64,000 nucleotides of DNA, taken from NCBI GenBank assembly GCA_051294375.1, contig CM119265.1, forward strand, positions 20,618,221-20,682,220, in the 5' to 3' direction. Below the pieces are notes generated by a model that ran no database searches, was not told where the DNA came from, and saw only the letters and a list, made by a program, of their open reading frames with translations. Below are positions 11,537 to 64,000 of this stretch, one piece after another (the stretch's first letter is position 1; each line of letters begins with the position of its first letter). Origin of the DNA: Paraspadella gotoi. Lineage: Eukaryota; Chaetognatha. The translations under genes were made by a program, and so were the position numbers.

Positions 11537-13221
11537 TTACATGAAGTTGTAATCGTGACCGACTTCGTAGATCTTCGACGATCCTCTCCGTTTCTTCGGG
11601 AAATTGATGCTCATCTTGAAGACGAATTCGTGTTTGTCTCGATCCTCGTCGGAGGCGAATCCGATTTTGGCCGATATTCCCTCGTCCGGACCGGAGTTCG
11701 TCTGAGTTTCGGGGGACTCATGGGCCTCGATCCTTTTGTCACCTGACCTTTGTCGTCTGACCCCTTTTCTGTGAGTTTGTCCCTTTTCTCAACAGGTTTC
11801 TCCCTTGAGCCTTCCTTTATAAATCTATCGCATTTCGTCTCCTCTCTTACCGCTTTATCCTTTCGCCTCCGATCTGTGGATCGACCTCGTAACCTCACCT
11901 CTCCATTGACGTTCCTTACCTTCGTCCCTCCATCCATGGATTTGTCCGTGATCCTTTCTTCCCTCGTTTTAGCTTTGTCCTTCATACTTGGATGATTTAT
12001 CCTTTCCTCTTTAACCTTATATCTTTCTCTCATTCTTTCATTCGCATTATACTTTTTAATATTCCTCCCATCTCCCGCGCGTGATATCTCCCTCGTCCTT
12101 GCATTCATACTTCTATCAACTTTCCTTTCATCTCTCACAGCGGATCCGTCCTTGATTCTCTCTCCTCTTAATCCAGAGGACGTCCTCTTTCCCCCAACGC
12201 TCAAATCTCTTCCTTGATTCCTAACTCTCGATGCTTCTTTTAATCCATCGTCTCCCTCTGTCTGAGCGATCGCGATTACGTCAGTCCGTCCGTCCGTCAG
12301 TCCCTGATTTCTCCCTGCCCGGGCATCGTCAGTCTGTCGCATAAAGTAACCGCAGCGTGACCAATCTCAAAAAAAGTAGTTCCAGCTCAACCTTGCAGTT
12401 TTTTTTTCTCCCCCTCTCTACCTGTATGCAATTAATGTCCCTCCGTCCGTCTGGCTCGTCCGTCTCTCCATCCAAAAGAATCAATGCTTTTCGAAGAGGC
12501 GGAATTAAAAGTCTGTTCTTCACGAAACCAGAGACGAAGCGAAGAGGGAGACTCAGAATTCCCAGCGCAAAGTCCACTTGCTCCTTCAGCTCCACCAGGC
12601 CGAGGGACGCGACCAACCAGTTGAATAATCTAAGGAGGGAACTGATCGCCCAGTTCGTCAGCAGAACGAGAAAATCGGCGAGGGCTTTTTTGAAACCGGA
12701 CAATGTTAACGAGTCCTTTACGCTGAAAAAAAACGGGGTGAATTTTTTTGGTCGGAGAGGGTTTGTCTTTGTGATATTTCGCGTGAAGACTTTCTCACTT
12801 AATTATTGTAGTTTTCGCGTCGTAAAGGAGTGAAGGGAAGTAGGCGATCCAGCGCGGAATGGAATCGTTAATCAATGAAGTCGTCAGCAACGCCACGAGG
12901 CCACCGTAGATACAAATTACGATTTGGATCGCTCTGTGTACAATATATACTGTATATATATACTGTACAATGTACAGTATACAGTGTACAGTGTACATAT
13001 ATAGACACTTTAATTCTACTATTATTAGAAATATAGCGTCATCACCAAACAATTACTTTCTTGAATCACCTTTGAAAAATTGCGATTGGCATAAAAAGGA
13101 GCCGAGTTGCGCGAGAACAGATCGAGTGAAAATAGGAAATTGTGTTTTGAACGAAGTAATAAACATTTAGCAGCCAATTTAGGGCTTTGACGTAATCTTC
13201 TTTGATCAGGAATCCTGCCAT
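11537..13221 (-). CDS. Hypothetical protein: hydrophobic N-terminal half, basic repeat tail
   Basis: I do not recognise this gene. On the minus strand, exons 13221-13070, 12933-12799, 12722-12422 and 12333-11743 join in phase (donors AAAG|GTGATT, TTAA|GTGAGA and ACAG|GTAGAG). The protein starts MAGFLIKEDYVKALNW, and the first 195 residues are rich in hydrophobic, helix-like segments (IQIVICIYGGLVALLTTSLI, FLVLLTNWAISSLLRLFNWL), suggesting membrane association or amphipathic helices. The remainder is a repetitive Arg/Lys/Asp/Glu region (for example DERKVDRSMNARTREI). The C-terminus is uncertain. Read straight on, the frame stops at 11611 (436 residues). A 41-nt intron (11742-11702) would instead join exon 11701-11537, ending HEFVFKMSINFPKKRRGSS...DYNFM (447 residues). 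I favour the second because its tail looks like folded protein. Either way the gene lies tail to tail with the protease, whose end is about 345 bp away. Confidence 0.6.
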
Positions 13222-14139
13222 CTTTTTGATTCGAATTTTTTTTTTTTTTTTTTGTGAATTATTAATTTAACTTAAATCTTAAATGTGATAATTTTTTGTT
13301 ATTCGGGAAGTAGTTGATTATTTTAATTTAAACGTGTTTCAAGATATTTTTTGATTTTTTTTTAAAACTTTTTCGATTTTTGTGATTTAAGCTACGAGCT
13401 GAATTTTGTTTCTCGATGACTCAAAGGTCAGAATTCAAGAACTGATTTTTGAGGTTTCTCCGATTGCGAAATCAATATTGCGAAATCAATATCGGATATT
13501 GAATATCCAAACACTATTCTTAACTTTTTTTTAAAAAAATAGTTTAGCCGAATGAAAACTTTAAGAAATAAGTTAGACTAGCTTTACTCTTTCTCCAATT
13601 TGTTTTTATTTGTTTATGCAAAAAAACATAAACAAAGTGTCTGCGATTTAAAAGAGACCAAAACTAACAAAGAGTTAGATCAAGATAAAAAAAAAACTAT
13701 TGAAAGAACTTTTATCCACCCTATGCTGCGTTATGCCCAATTGCCCATTCCATGTTATTCGCGGTCCAAATGCCTCGGAATACTATCCATTATCCATTAT
13801 CCAATATCCAATGCCGTATCAACGCTTCCAATGCCGCAGCATTCTCTCCGTCGAAAATGGAAGGATGTACTCGGGCTTCGACTCCTCTCCGTCGATGTCG
13901 TCGTCGGCAGCGTTGTTGTTGTTGTAGTTGTTGTTGTTGTTGTTGCTGTTCTCATCGCCTCTGTTAATTATAGTTCCAATTTAAGTGTTTTTTTTTAAGA
14001 ATACCTTTTTTAATTTCGCACAATTTTAGAAAATTAGCTATCAATTATCTTAATCCCATCTATTTAATGCTATAATACGCTTTTTTTTAATAAGTATAAA
14101 CTACTAAGGCAACAATTGCATCATTTTTCATCAATTCTC
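13222..14139. other. Intergenic region
   Basis: AT-rich spacer between two minus-strand genes. It holds short imperfect repeats of tatccat/tatccaa at 13787-13812 and (GTT)n/(TCG)n at about 13890-13950. Open frames across it are low-complexity and lack splice context; I see no gene. Confidence 0.5.
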
Positions 14140-14552
14140 TCACATGTACTGATGCAGCCAAGGGATCTTCGGCTTTTCTTCTTCTTCCCTGAATTTCGAG
14201 TCAATTTTGATGATGGAGACTCGACGAGGATCTTGAGGCGACACTTCGGACGGATGGCGGACGACCTGAGCGATGAAGCGGAGTCTGGTTGTGTTTGACG
14301 AGTCTAAACTGAACTCGGGGCGGGCGTGGCTGAGGGAAAGGTTCCAGGAAGTAAGGGACCCGAGGATTCAGACTTTGCCTGCATGTCGTTGTCCAGGAAG
14401 TCGAAGCGATTGCGGTATTCGAGGAGCGGCATTTTGCTGTGGGAGAAAGGAGGCGTCCTGTGTGGACGGTGGCTTATTTTTTTTTTTCTTTCTTTTTCTT
14501 TCTTCTTTCTTTCTTTCTTTCTTTCTTTTTCTTTCTTTTCTTTCTTTCTTTC

Positions 14553-14595
<43 letters not shown>

Positions 14596-14831
14596 TTTTT
14601 TTCTCAAAAAAAAAGATTTATTTTTATCTTTTAATTTTCTCACGTTTTCTTTATTTGCTCCCAGTCCTTCATTTCCGGTGGTTTCTTCTGCTGCTCCACG
14701 AAATTCACTTGAAAGTTAAACGATATTTATAATGATCAGGAATTAAAAGGAAATCAACTAAATTAAGACGGTTACCGACCCGTTTTTATCTTGCAATCGC
14801 CGAAGGGACAACGAATGTAACTCTCTTCCAT
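14140..14831 (-). CDS. Hypothetical small protein, four exons
   Basis: Rebuilt from small exons; no homologue recognised. Minus-strand exons 14831-14780, 14707-14644, 14436-14374 and 14329-14140 fit in phase and encode 122 residues. The start is MEESYIRCPFGDCKIKT, followed by VNFVEQQKKPPEMKDWEQIK, then MPLLEYRNRFDFLDNDMQA, and the protein ends EEEEKPKIPWLHQYM. Composition is that of a soluble protein with two N-terminal cysteines (CPFGDC). There is no signal peptide or membrane helix. Weak points: the first intron uses an AAG acceptor, the second intron contains the long CTTT repeat, and the third intron would be only 44 nt (14373-14330). Without that last splice the third exon's frame stops early while the final exon's frame stays open. 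The start could also lie further upstream. Confidence 0.55.
14480..14613. repeat. (CTTT)n microsatellite
   Basis: About 130 bp of imperfect cttt units inside an intron of the small minus-strand gene. On that gene's strand it is purine-rich (aaag)n, so it does not serve as a polypyrimidine tract. Confidence 0.9.
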
Positions 14832-15719
14832 TTTATCCTTTTTTTTTTAGTTTTTCTTTCCTTTTCTCCTTTTTTGTTAGTCGAACTTCATACGAAACAA
14901 AAGTAAGAAGAGAATTTTATCGTCTTTGTCGTCGTCTTTGCCAAAAAGTTGTTAAACAGTTTTCTACTAGTTAACTCGAATTTCAAAATTTAATCAGGCG
15001 TCGTTTTATAGCGACATTAACAGCTTATGAGATGTTAGTAGATGTTAGAAAAATTGCTCTCAGTCAATTTAAAAAAATCAAACAAAAGAAAATAATCGAA
15101 TTATAAAAATAACAGTGAAATTAGTTTAAAATGTCGGATCTGCTCACAATCATTATCGGTAATTTATTAATAAATAATTCCAGTTAATTAATTATTTAAT
15201 TAATTTATAATTAATTTATTCAAGTTAATTATTTAATTAATTAGGCAATTAATTAATTAATTTGATACGAAATGTTTGTTTTGATTGATTAATCTCATTT
15301 CCACTCAAACAATTCCATCGAATTCGAAACTTGATTTCCAGTTAAATCACACACTTTTCTACCCAAATACAAAATTTAAAGTCAATCGCCCCATCCACTC
15401 AAATAGTGAAATTTTTTTTTAAATTTCTATTTAAACTCATTTCCACTNNNNNNNNNNACGAAAAAGAATGTATGTATATATATATATGTGTAATGGACCC
15501 AAAAAAAAAAATAAAACGAGAAAACAAAGATTGAAACCGGAAAACGAGAAAAAGAGGAAAGGAAAGGAACGAAGACGGAGAGAAAAAGAGGAAAGAAACG
15601 ATTGAACAGATAAAAAAAAAACGAGGTTGAGAAGTGAAGGAACAGAGAGAGAATAAAAAGAATTTGGAGGAATTAGATTTGCAGAAAAAAGTAGGAAAAA
15701 ATTGAGGAAAGAAAGAAGG

Positions 15720-15845
15720 AGGAAATGAAAAGGGAGGAAATGAAAAGGGAGGAAAGGAAAAGGGAGGAAAGGAAAAGGGAGGAAAGGAAAAGGGAGGAAA
15801 GGAAAAGGGAGGAAAGGAAAAGCGAGGAAAGGAAAAGCGAGAGAA
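15720..15845. repeat. Purine-rich 15-bp minisatellite
   Basis: Eight tandem copies of a 15-bp unit close to aaaagggaggaaagg, with end copies drifting (aatg for aagg, gcg for ggg). Confidence 0.85.
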
Positions 15846-15895
15846 AAGAGAAAAGAGAAAAATCGGCGGAGGAGGAAGCGAGGATCGAAGAGGAC

Positions 15896-16018
15896 GTCGC
15901 CGACGACGACGACGACGACGACGACGATGAGGGAGGCGACGATAAAAACGATGATGACGACGACGACGGCGGCGGGGTTTTGAGACAACGACGACGACGA
16001 CGACGAAGACGATGACGA
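15896..16018. repeat. (GAC)n/(CGA)n trinucleotide block
   Basis: Imperfect GAC/CGA triplets with interruptions, purine-rich on the plus strand. Similar triplet blocks occur elsewhere in this genome piece, including inside the LRR coding exon, where they encode an Asp run. Confidence 0.85.
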
Positions 16019-16504
16019 CGTGTCGCGCGTCGAGTCGCGAAGGAAAAGAGAATCGCGAATCTAATTTTTACTTTTGTCTCTTTTTTTTTGTGTGTGTGTG
16101 TCATTTTCTTTTTAACCGAATAGCCGCGCGAGAACGAGAGAGAGAGAGAGAGAGTGAGAAAGGGATAGAGACGAATTTCCCTTTCGACAAAATCTCTTCT
16201 TTTTACTATCGATCCGATCCAGTCCCGATATTTATCGATATTTTTTTTTCCTGGTAATACCTCTTCATTCTCAATCCGGTTATATTCGTGAAAAAAAATT
16301 TAAATAAAAAAAATTAAATAAAAAGGTTTTTGTTAAGAAATAAATAAATTAATTCATAAAATAGAAACAACAAATCGAAATAACAAAAAACAAAAAACAA
16401 AAATTTTCAAACTTCTAAATGAAGGAACAACGTAAACGGAAAACAATAAAAGCGCAAAATAGAGAACATCTTCCGCGCGAAATATTTTCACTTCGTCACA
16501 AATT

Positions 16505-54820
<38,316 letters not shown>

Positions 54821-55256
54821 CCCTGTCATAAAAATATTCTACTCATATTACTTTTTAAATGATTGAAATTACTTAATGGTGATTATCCTACAGTATTTAA
54901 TATTATTACCCGATCGCTAATCTTTTTCATTTGCATAAATTATCTCCCTCTTTATTCTCTTTACCCAAATACCCGGTATTGTATGTTGAGCTTTATATGC
55001 GCGGACTGTTTTGTTACTAACTCGAGCTATCTATATTACTATATGTGTATCTAAGTTATACTACGTTACTGTCAACCCCATGAAGTTTTTTTTATTTTTT
55101 TTATCGTTTGTTTACAGATTTGTAAATATCAACAAAGTTAAGAGATTTTTATTATCAGTGTTCCGCCGTATTACTTTCTCCCCGTTCTCATAAATGACTC
55201 CGAAAAAAAATGTGATAAATAATTTTATCTATCTGTAAATGTTTTATCCTATGGTG

Positions 55257-55262
55257 AATAAA
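55257..55262 (+). terminator. Polyadenylation signal of the receptor gene
   Basis: AATAAA about 440 bp after the receptor stop codon. Confidence 0.5.
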
Positions 55263-56834
55263 TATTGTCTCGATTTTTTTTTTTTAATTATACATTAGAG
55301 TTAAAAGAAAGATTTTTTCTCGGGTGCACCGAGAAAAACAAACTTAAACAACTGACCGTCACCAAGGAGAGAAAAATTCGAGTCAAGATTTAAAGTTGTC
55401 GAAGAGTTAGTTATATGAAAGACATTTAATTAAAATATCAACTGTTACCATCTGCTGTTAAATCATTTAAAAATCTTTATCAATCTACTGGCCATTCGTC
55501 CCTTTCTTCATTTTCTCCCAATTCAACTGTCATCTCCAAGAATTCGCGACGTCGTCTGAGAGAAAAAAGAAACCTCACCCCGAAAATCCTCACCCGAGTG
55601 AGTTTCCCTCGTTGCTCCCGGGGAGAATTCCCTCCGCATCCTCATTCAAAAAAAAAAAAGGAACAAAAACCTCGCCTCACCTTTTCCATCCTCCGCTCGC
55701 TCCTCCTCATCATCCTCTTCCTCCTTTTTCGAAAAAAAGAAAGAAAGAAAGAAAGAAAGAAAGAGACCCTCACCAAAAGAACATCTTTTCTTTCTCTCCT
55801 TTGAATGAGTCGACTTTACTCTCTCGTTTGTTCCACTTTTGTTTTTTTTATTTTCAAAAAAATTGAAATTCTGTTTTTCAAAAGGGAAAAATGACCGTTT
55901 TTGGTTTTGTTCGTTTACTCGGCTGTTAAAACGTACGCGCTAAGAGGAGAGTAAGAGTAAGAGTCGGATTTAGAAACGGCGAGATCGACAAATCGAAAAT
56001 GGAATTGAAATCGTCGAAATATTTTTGGATGCAACGTCGGAATGCCGTCACCGACTTCTCGGGTCGCGATGCGGAATGTAGAGAGATCGCAATGCTAAAT
56101 GGAACCGTTGGAACTCGGATGGAATAAGTGGAAAGTGAGATGGAATTATAGAAACGGCCAGCGGAAAAAATAGGATTATATATTAATGAATGAGTAAAGG
56201 ATTTCACCAAGCTGTGGGAGAACGATATCGTAAATGTAAAGTAAAAAGAGATAAGACATTATCTAGAAGTTAGGTATTTAAGTAGAGTTGTAAAAGAAAT
56301 AAGAAAATAACTAAGCGCCATAATAATTAATAACCTTTAATTTTTACTTGTTCCATGAATACGAACTTTACAACGAAGGGAACTACGTTTGCCAATTTTT
56401 CAACCTTTGTCGTTCGAGTTCGCTTGTTGTTGTAAAACTCAACCCCCACTGGCCGCCGGACTTGGCTTCTCAAAAATTCTTTGCAACATAAAGAATTTTC
56501 TATGTTCAGCATATAATATAGTCGTAATAAAATTTTTATCTCGGAATTAGATCGAAGTAATGAATAAATAAACCAAAAATATACTCTCATAACAAGTAGG
56601 ATCATCGGCGAAAATCTTCGATAAAAAAAAAAAAAGCTTCATAATTCGGCCAAAATGCTCCGAGCGGGTGAGTTCGACATTTCAGATATCGTTTGACCCT
56701 TTGGTCACGTGATCTCTCATCGCAACATCTCCTAATTATCATTCTCCAGTTTATTCGTTCATCAGTAGCTGAACCAAAAAAAAGTAATCTTTGATGCCCC
56801 TGTTTTCTTTTCCCATGCTCTTTCGCTGGGTACA

Positions 56835-56840
56835 TATAAA
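56835..56840 (+). promoter_or_regulatory. Possible TATA box
   Basis: TATAAA in an otherwise plain region about 1.45 kb before the first recognised exon of the chitin-binding/PEBP gene. Link to that gene is inference only. Confidence 0.2.
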
Positions 56841-57344
56841 GGAAAAGTCAAGTCAAGTCACGAATCAATTATAACTTTCTCCTTTGCCTTTTATCTTTAA
56901 AAAACTGCATATGCTTTTTTTTTAAATTTGTCGGCGCGAAAAAAAAGAGAGAGAAAAAATTGTTCCATCTCTTTCTTACTCTGCCAAGACTTTATTTATC
57001 TTTAAATTTTTTTTTTTTTAAATCCCGTTTAGGTTTACGGTCGATACTTTGAGTCAGAGGATGAAATGAATAACGTTATTGATAGACATGAAAGTAATAT
57101 TTTTAATAATACCTTTCCTTAAATTCAAACTCGTTATATTTAATTTCATTTTTACCCCTAACGACAAATTCTTTGACTGAATAAAGGGGTAGGTCGATTG
57201 GAAAATCGGTCTGAGCAAATTTTAAGCGGAACAACCAAAGGCAAAAAGGGGGAAGTTGCGTAAAACCTTTGACAGAGAATTTCACAACCCCAGCGGGTGG
57301 TCGCCCTCAATGCTCAATCTTGGAACCAAATGTCACTCGCTCTC

Positions 57345-57349
<5 letters not shown>

Positions 57350-57404
<55 letters not shown>
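57350..57404. repeat. (GA)n microsatellite
   Basis: Pure GA dinucleotide tract. Confidence 0.95.
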
Positions 57405-57406
<2 letters not shown>

Positions 57407-58023
57407 CAGCTGAACAAATTTAATCTCGTGTTTCATGGTCCGGTAAATGAGTCTCTTTGAAAATTAATAAGATATTATTTTTATTTTCTTAAAAGAGAAA
57501 ATGAAATATCATCGGTGAGTGACGTTACCCCGTATGTTCTACGCATTTACACGTAAAATTCTCTCAATATAATTTATTTACCATAGTTTTTTCAATGGAA
57601 CATTTTCGACGATAAAGCCTTCCCAGGCATTCCCGCTATTTCCAACAATTATTAACCACCCTACCGTAAACCACCCCTCTACCCCCCACCTTATACCCCC
57701 CACCCTCGCCCCTCCCTTCGCCCCACCATCGCCACCTTCGTACCAGTGAACCAAATCGCCATTGAACTTTTTCATTCGAGTCTTACTTTTTTTTTCCAGG
57801 AGAATTAGTAAATGCAAACAGTTCATGCAAACACGGGTTCCTTGCAGATGCGAACTGAAAAAGAACAAACGTAGCAACCTTTCTTTTCAACTTCGCTAGA
57901 CTTAAAGGAATATCTTCTCAGCTCAATACATCGCTTCTTCATTTTCCTTCTTTTTTCTTTCTTTTTTTCTCATTTTCTTTTCATCGCGGCAAAAGAAAAA
58001 AGTAAAGAAGTTGTTGAGTGGGA

Positions 58024-58152
<129 letters not shown>

Positions 58153-58294
58153 AAATATTTACGCTGCTGCGTCACAAGTTTGCATGGAGAAAGAGAAGAG
58201 CAGAGATTAAACTAATCCCACTAATTTAATGCGTCATTCAGAACTTTAGTTATTAATACAAATTTAGCTTTAATTGACTGTTATATTAACTCAG

Positions 58295-62431
<4,137 letters not shown>

Positions 62432-62840
62432 GTGAGAGACGGTGGTGAGGTGGGTGGGAGGAGGTGGGGGTGAATTAGAAGACGAGGAATAAGTGTTAAA
62501 AAAGTCAATACTCAGTTATGGCAAAAGGAAAAGATAATAAATTATAAAGAGAGTGAAAACGAAACCTCTCTTTACACATACATTACATTTCATCCTCGCA
62601 AAATATTACAAAAAGAAAATAAGCTGTCACAATTTGTTTTAATTTCAATTTACATGACTCGTTAACATTCAAAATAGTTCAACGTATACAAAATTTGAAA
62701 TACATCGACATTCGAAAGGTTTATAATTAAATTGTTATTAAATCCTGGCGTTAAATTAAATTTTGCGTCTTCGTCGCTGCTCTCGTCAAATTCCACGTCG
62801 TCGTCACACCTCATTGTCGTCGTCAACAACTTCGTCCACC
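62432..62840. other. Gap between converging genes
   Basis: AT-rich. Neither the missing half of the second Ig domain nor any other plus-strand exon is visible, so the plus-strand gene either reads into TGA at 62433 or splices to beyond the saposin gene. An AATAAA at about 62534 would fit the first case. Confidence 0.45.
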
Positions 62841-63946
62841 TCAGCAAACGTTCAACTTTTCGCATATCATCACGACGTCGGCCAGATTCGCGGCGCCTTC
62901 CGCCTTCATCGCCTCCTCCAATTTCGGCGCGAATTCGCGGCAAGCGGCGACCCTCGGCGCCGGTTGACTCTCGAAGGCGGCGGCGCAGGAAGAGACGGCG
63001 TCGTTGCCTAGCAACAACCCTAGGCCTACGTAGCGACAGGCCCCGCAATCGACGCCCGTCTGCGGCGCCTGTGTAGGCGGCGAACGCCTGACGAGGGTCT
63101 CGTCGACTTTGAACATTTGGAAGGATTGGGCAGATTGGCGGATCGGGGTCATCGGGACGGAATCGGTCGTCGCCGGGCAAGCGCCGATCGTCGTGCAGAC
63201 ATGAGGGTCGGACAGGAGCTGGACGAAAATTGTGGAGAAAACGGAAGCAAATAATTTCAAATCAGATTCCGTACTTTATGTGATATGAGAATCAAACCTA
63301 AGCATTCATTTGTAGACGATTCGTTAATTATCAATTTTTTACTTAGGAAAAAAATTACTTAATAAAATTGAATTACTGGATTGCGTTTATGAAATTAAAA
63401 AGGAAAATATATACAAAAAGTCATTCAAATTTTTTATAAGCATTGAACATTGTTTATTGAATATTGCATATATGATTTCTTGGGTTTTTTTATTATTAAG
63501 AGGGAAAAAAATATTTCATTTTTCTCCTTCTACGATTCTTTCCCGTATTCCTCTTCTTTCTTCACCTCAAACAACTCGTGAATCAATGACCGGTAAAAAT
63601 GGTCGCACAGCTTCTTGGTGGGACAATCCGCGCAAGCTTCGGCCACGATCCTATCCGCGAACGCCTTCTCGTTCTCTGGCGTCAAAAACGTGCGGAGAAT
63701 GACGTCCAGGAATCGGCACACCTGGCAGGGGACGTTGGAGTCTCCGAGGTGAAGAGGTCGGGAGTCGCCGCAGATTCGAAGCTGAGTGTAAAAAGATAAA
63801 TTGATTAGCACCTGTCTCGATAAAAGAAGCCGACAACAACGACGACAACAACGATAATAAGCAACCTGTTCGCAAGCCTCTTCGGCGTCATGAATCTTTC
63901 CATGCTGAAGAGAGTACCGACGGTCATCTGCAGAAACTTGCTGCAA
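62841..63946 (-). CDS. Saposin precursor (3' part)
   Basis: Three minus-strand exons fit in phase 0: about 63946-63866 (5' edge unsure), 63781-63566 and 63218-62841. The donor at GAG|GTGAAG inside an otherwise open frame joins IHELFE to LLSDPHVC, which completes a saposin-B repeat: CQVCRFLDVILRTFL, then ACADCPTKKLC and HVCTTIGAC. Before it is the end of another repeat (AEEACEQLRIC). After it, past a Pro/Thr linker, comes a further repeat (DCGACRYVGLGLLLG to VVMICEKLNVC, then stop). Saposin-B units are disulfide-bonded helical bundles that bind lipids or membranes; multi-repeat precursors are cleaved in lysosomes to sphingolipid-hydrolase activators. The last repeat is Ala-rich and divergent. 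The signal peptide and earlier repeats lie beyond the right edge. The gene converges on the chitin-binding/PEBP/Ig gene. Confidence 0.85.
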
Positions 63947-64000
63947 TCGGTTTGCTTTTTTGTGGGCATTTTACCACAAAGATTCTTTGTTGAGCGAATC

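Larger units (their letters stand above)
14832..16504. other. Intergenic region with repeats and a 10-N gap
   Basis: No gene supported. Contents: AT-rich ttaatta repeats near 15170-15260, a 10-N gap at 15448-15457, a purine-rich minisatellite, a (GAC)n block, and a (GT)n/(GA)n stretch near 16088-16155. The last 100 bp should be the leader of the nuclear receptor gene. Confidence 0.5.

Noticed and set aside
15437-16104. Long minus-strand frames of Phe/Leu/Pro repeats
   Set aside because: They are read from the 15-bp minisatellite and GAC block, and one crosses a run of N.
55926-56835. Minus-strand open frames in the intergenic region
   Set aside because: Isolated, without domains, splice partners or biased composition.
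62662-63180. Second minus-strand frame (MPGDDRFRPDDPDPP...) overlapping the saposin exon
   Set aside because: Out of frame with the saposin cysteines and the phase-0 splice joins; a shadow of the real exon.
63530-63565. Saposin exon read through to a stop at 63530
   Set aside because: Splicing at GAG|GTGAAG completes the saposin repeat with HVCTTIGAC in the next exon, which the read-through form lacks.

Overview
The window is nuclear DNA of an invertebrate animal. It has spliceosomal genes with GT-AG introns of about 75 bp to several kb, GC-rich exons in AT-rich non-coding DNA, an animal NR2E3-type nuclear receptor, a type-2 chitin-binding domain, a saposin precursor, a eukaryotic tRNA-Asn and very many (CT)n/(GA)n microsatellites. 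Chitin-binding and receptor genes fit an arthropod or other ecdysozoan, but other protostomes are not excluded and I do not name a species.

Layout. 1-4136: no supported gene. 4137-8496 (+): single-pass leucine-rich-repeat membrane protein. 9301-11192 (+): secreted chymotrypsin/elastase-like serine protease with a TATA box. 11537-13221 (-) and 14140-14831 (-): two genes I rebuilt from exon phase and do not recognise. 16505-54820 (+): one NR2E3/PNR-type nuclear receptor gene in 12 coding exons over 38 kb. Inside its largest intron (27359-45155) lie a zinc-dependent CAD-type alcohol dehydrogenase (31265-32711, -) and an intronless C2H2 zinc-finger gene (34223-35680, +). About 6.1 kb carrying part of the first and all of the second appears twice head to tail (32160-38277 and 38303-44472). 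The copies meet at a 25-N gap and both are indel-rich beside it, so I favour an unmerged contig overlap over a real duplication. 58295-62431 (+): a secreted protein joining a chitin-binding domain, a phosphatidylethanolamine-binding (PEBP) domain, a Gly/Thr/Ser-rich repeat and immunoglobulin domains; it runs past what I can follow. A tRNA-Asn gene sits antisense in one of its introns. 62841-63946 (-): 3' part of a saposin precursor, continuing off the right edge.

The genes do not form a pathway. Three are secreted or surface proteins (LRR protein, protease, chitin/PEBP/Ig protein), one is a probably lysosomal or secreted precursor (saposin), two are DNA-binding regulators and one is a cytosolic reductase. 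The most unusual items are the chitin-binding/PEBP/Ig architecture, the CAD-type dehydrogenase nested in a receptor intron, and two candidate introns of only 41 and 44 nt. Splice models were read by eye from phase and consensus; no transcript data were available.
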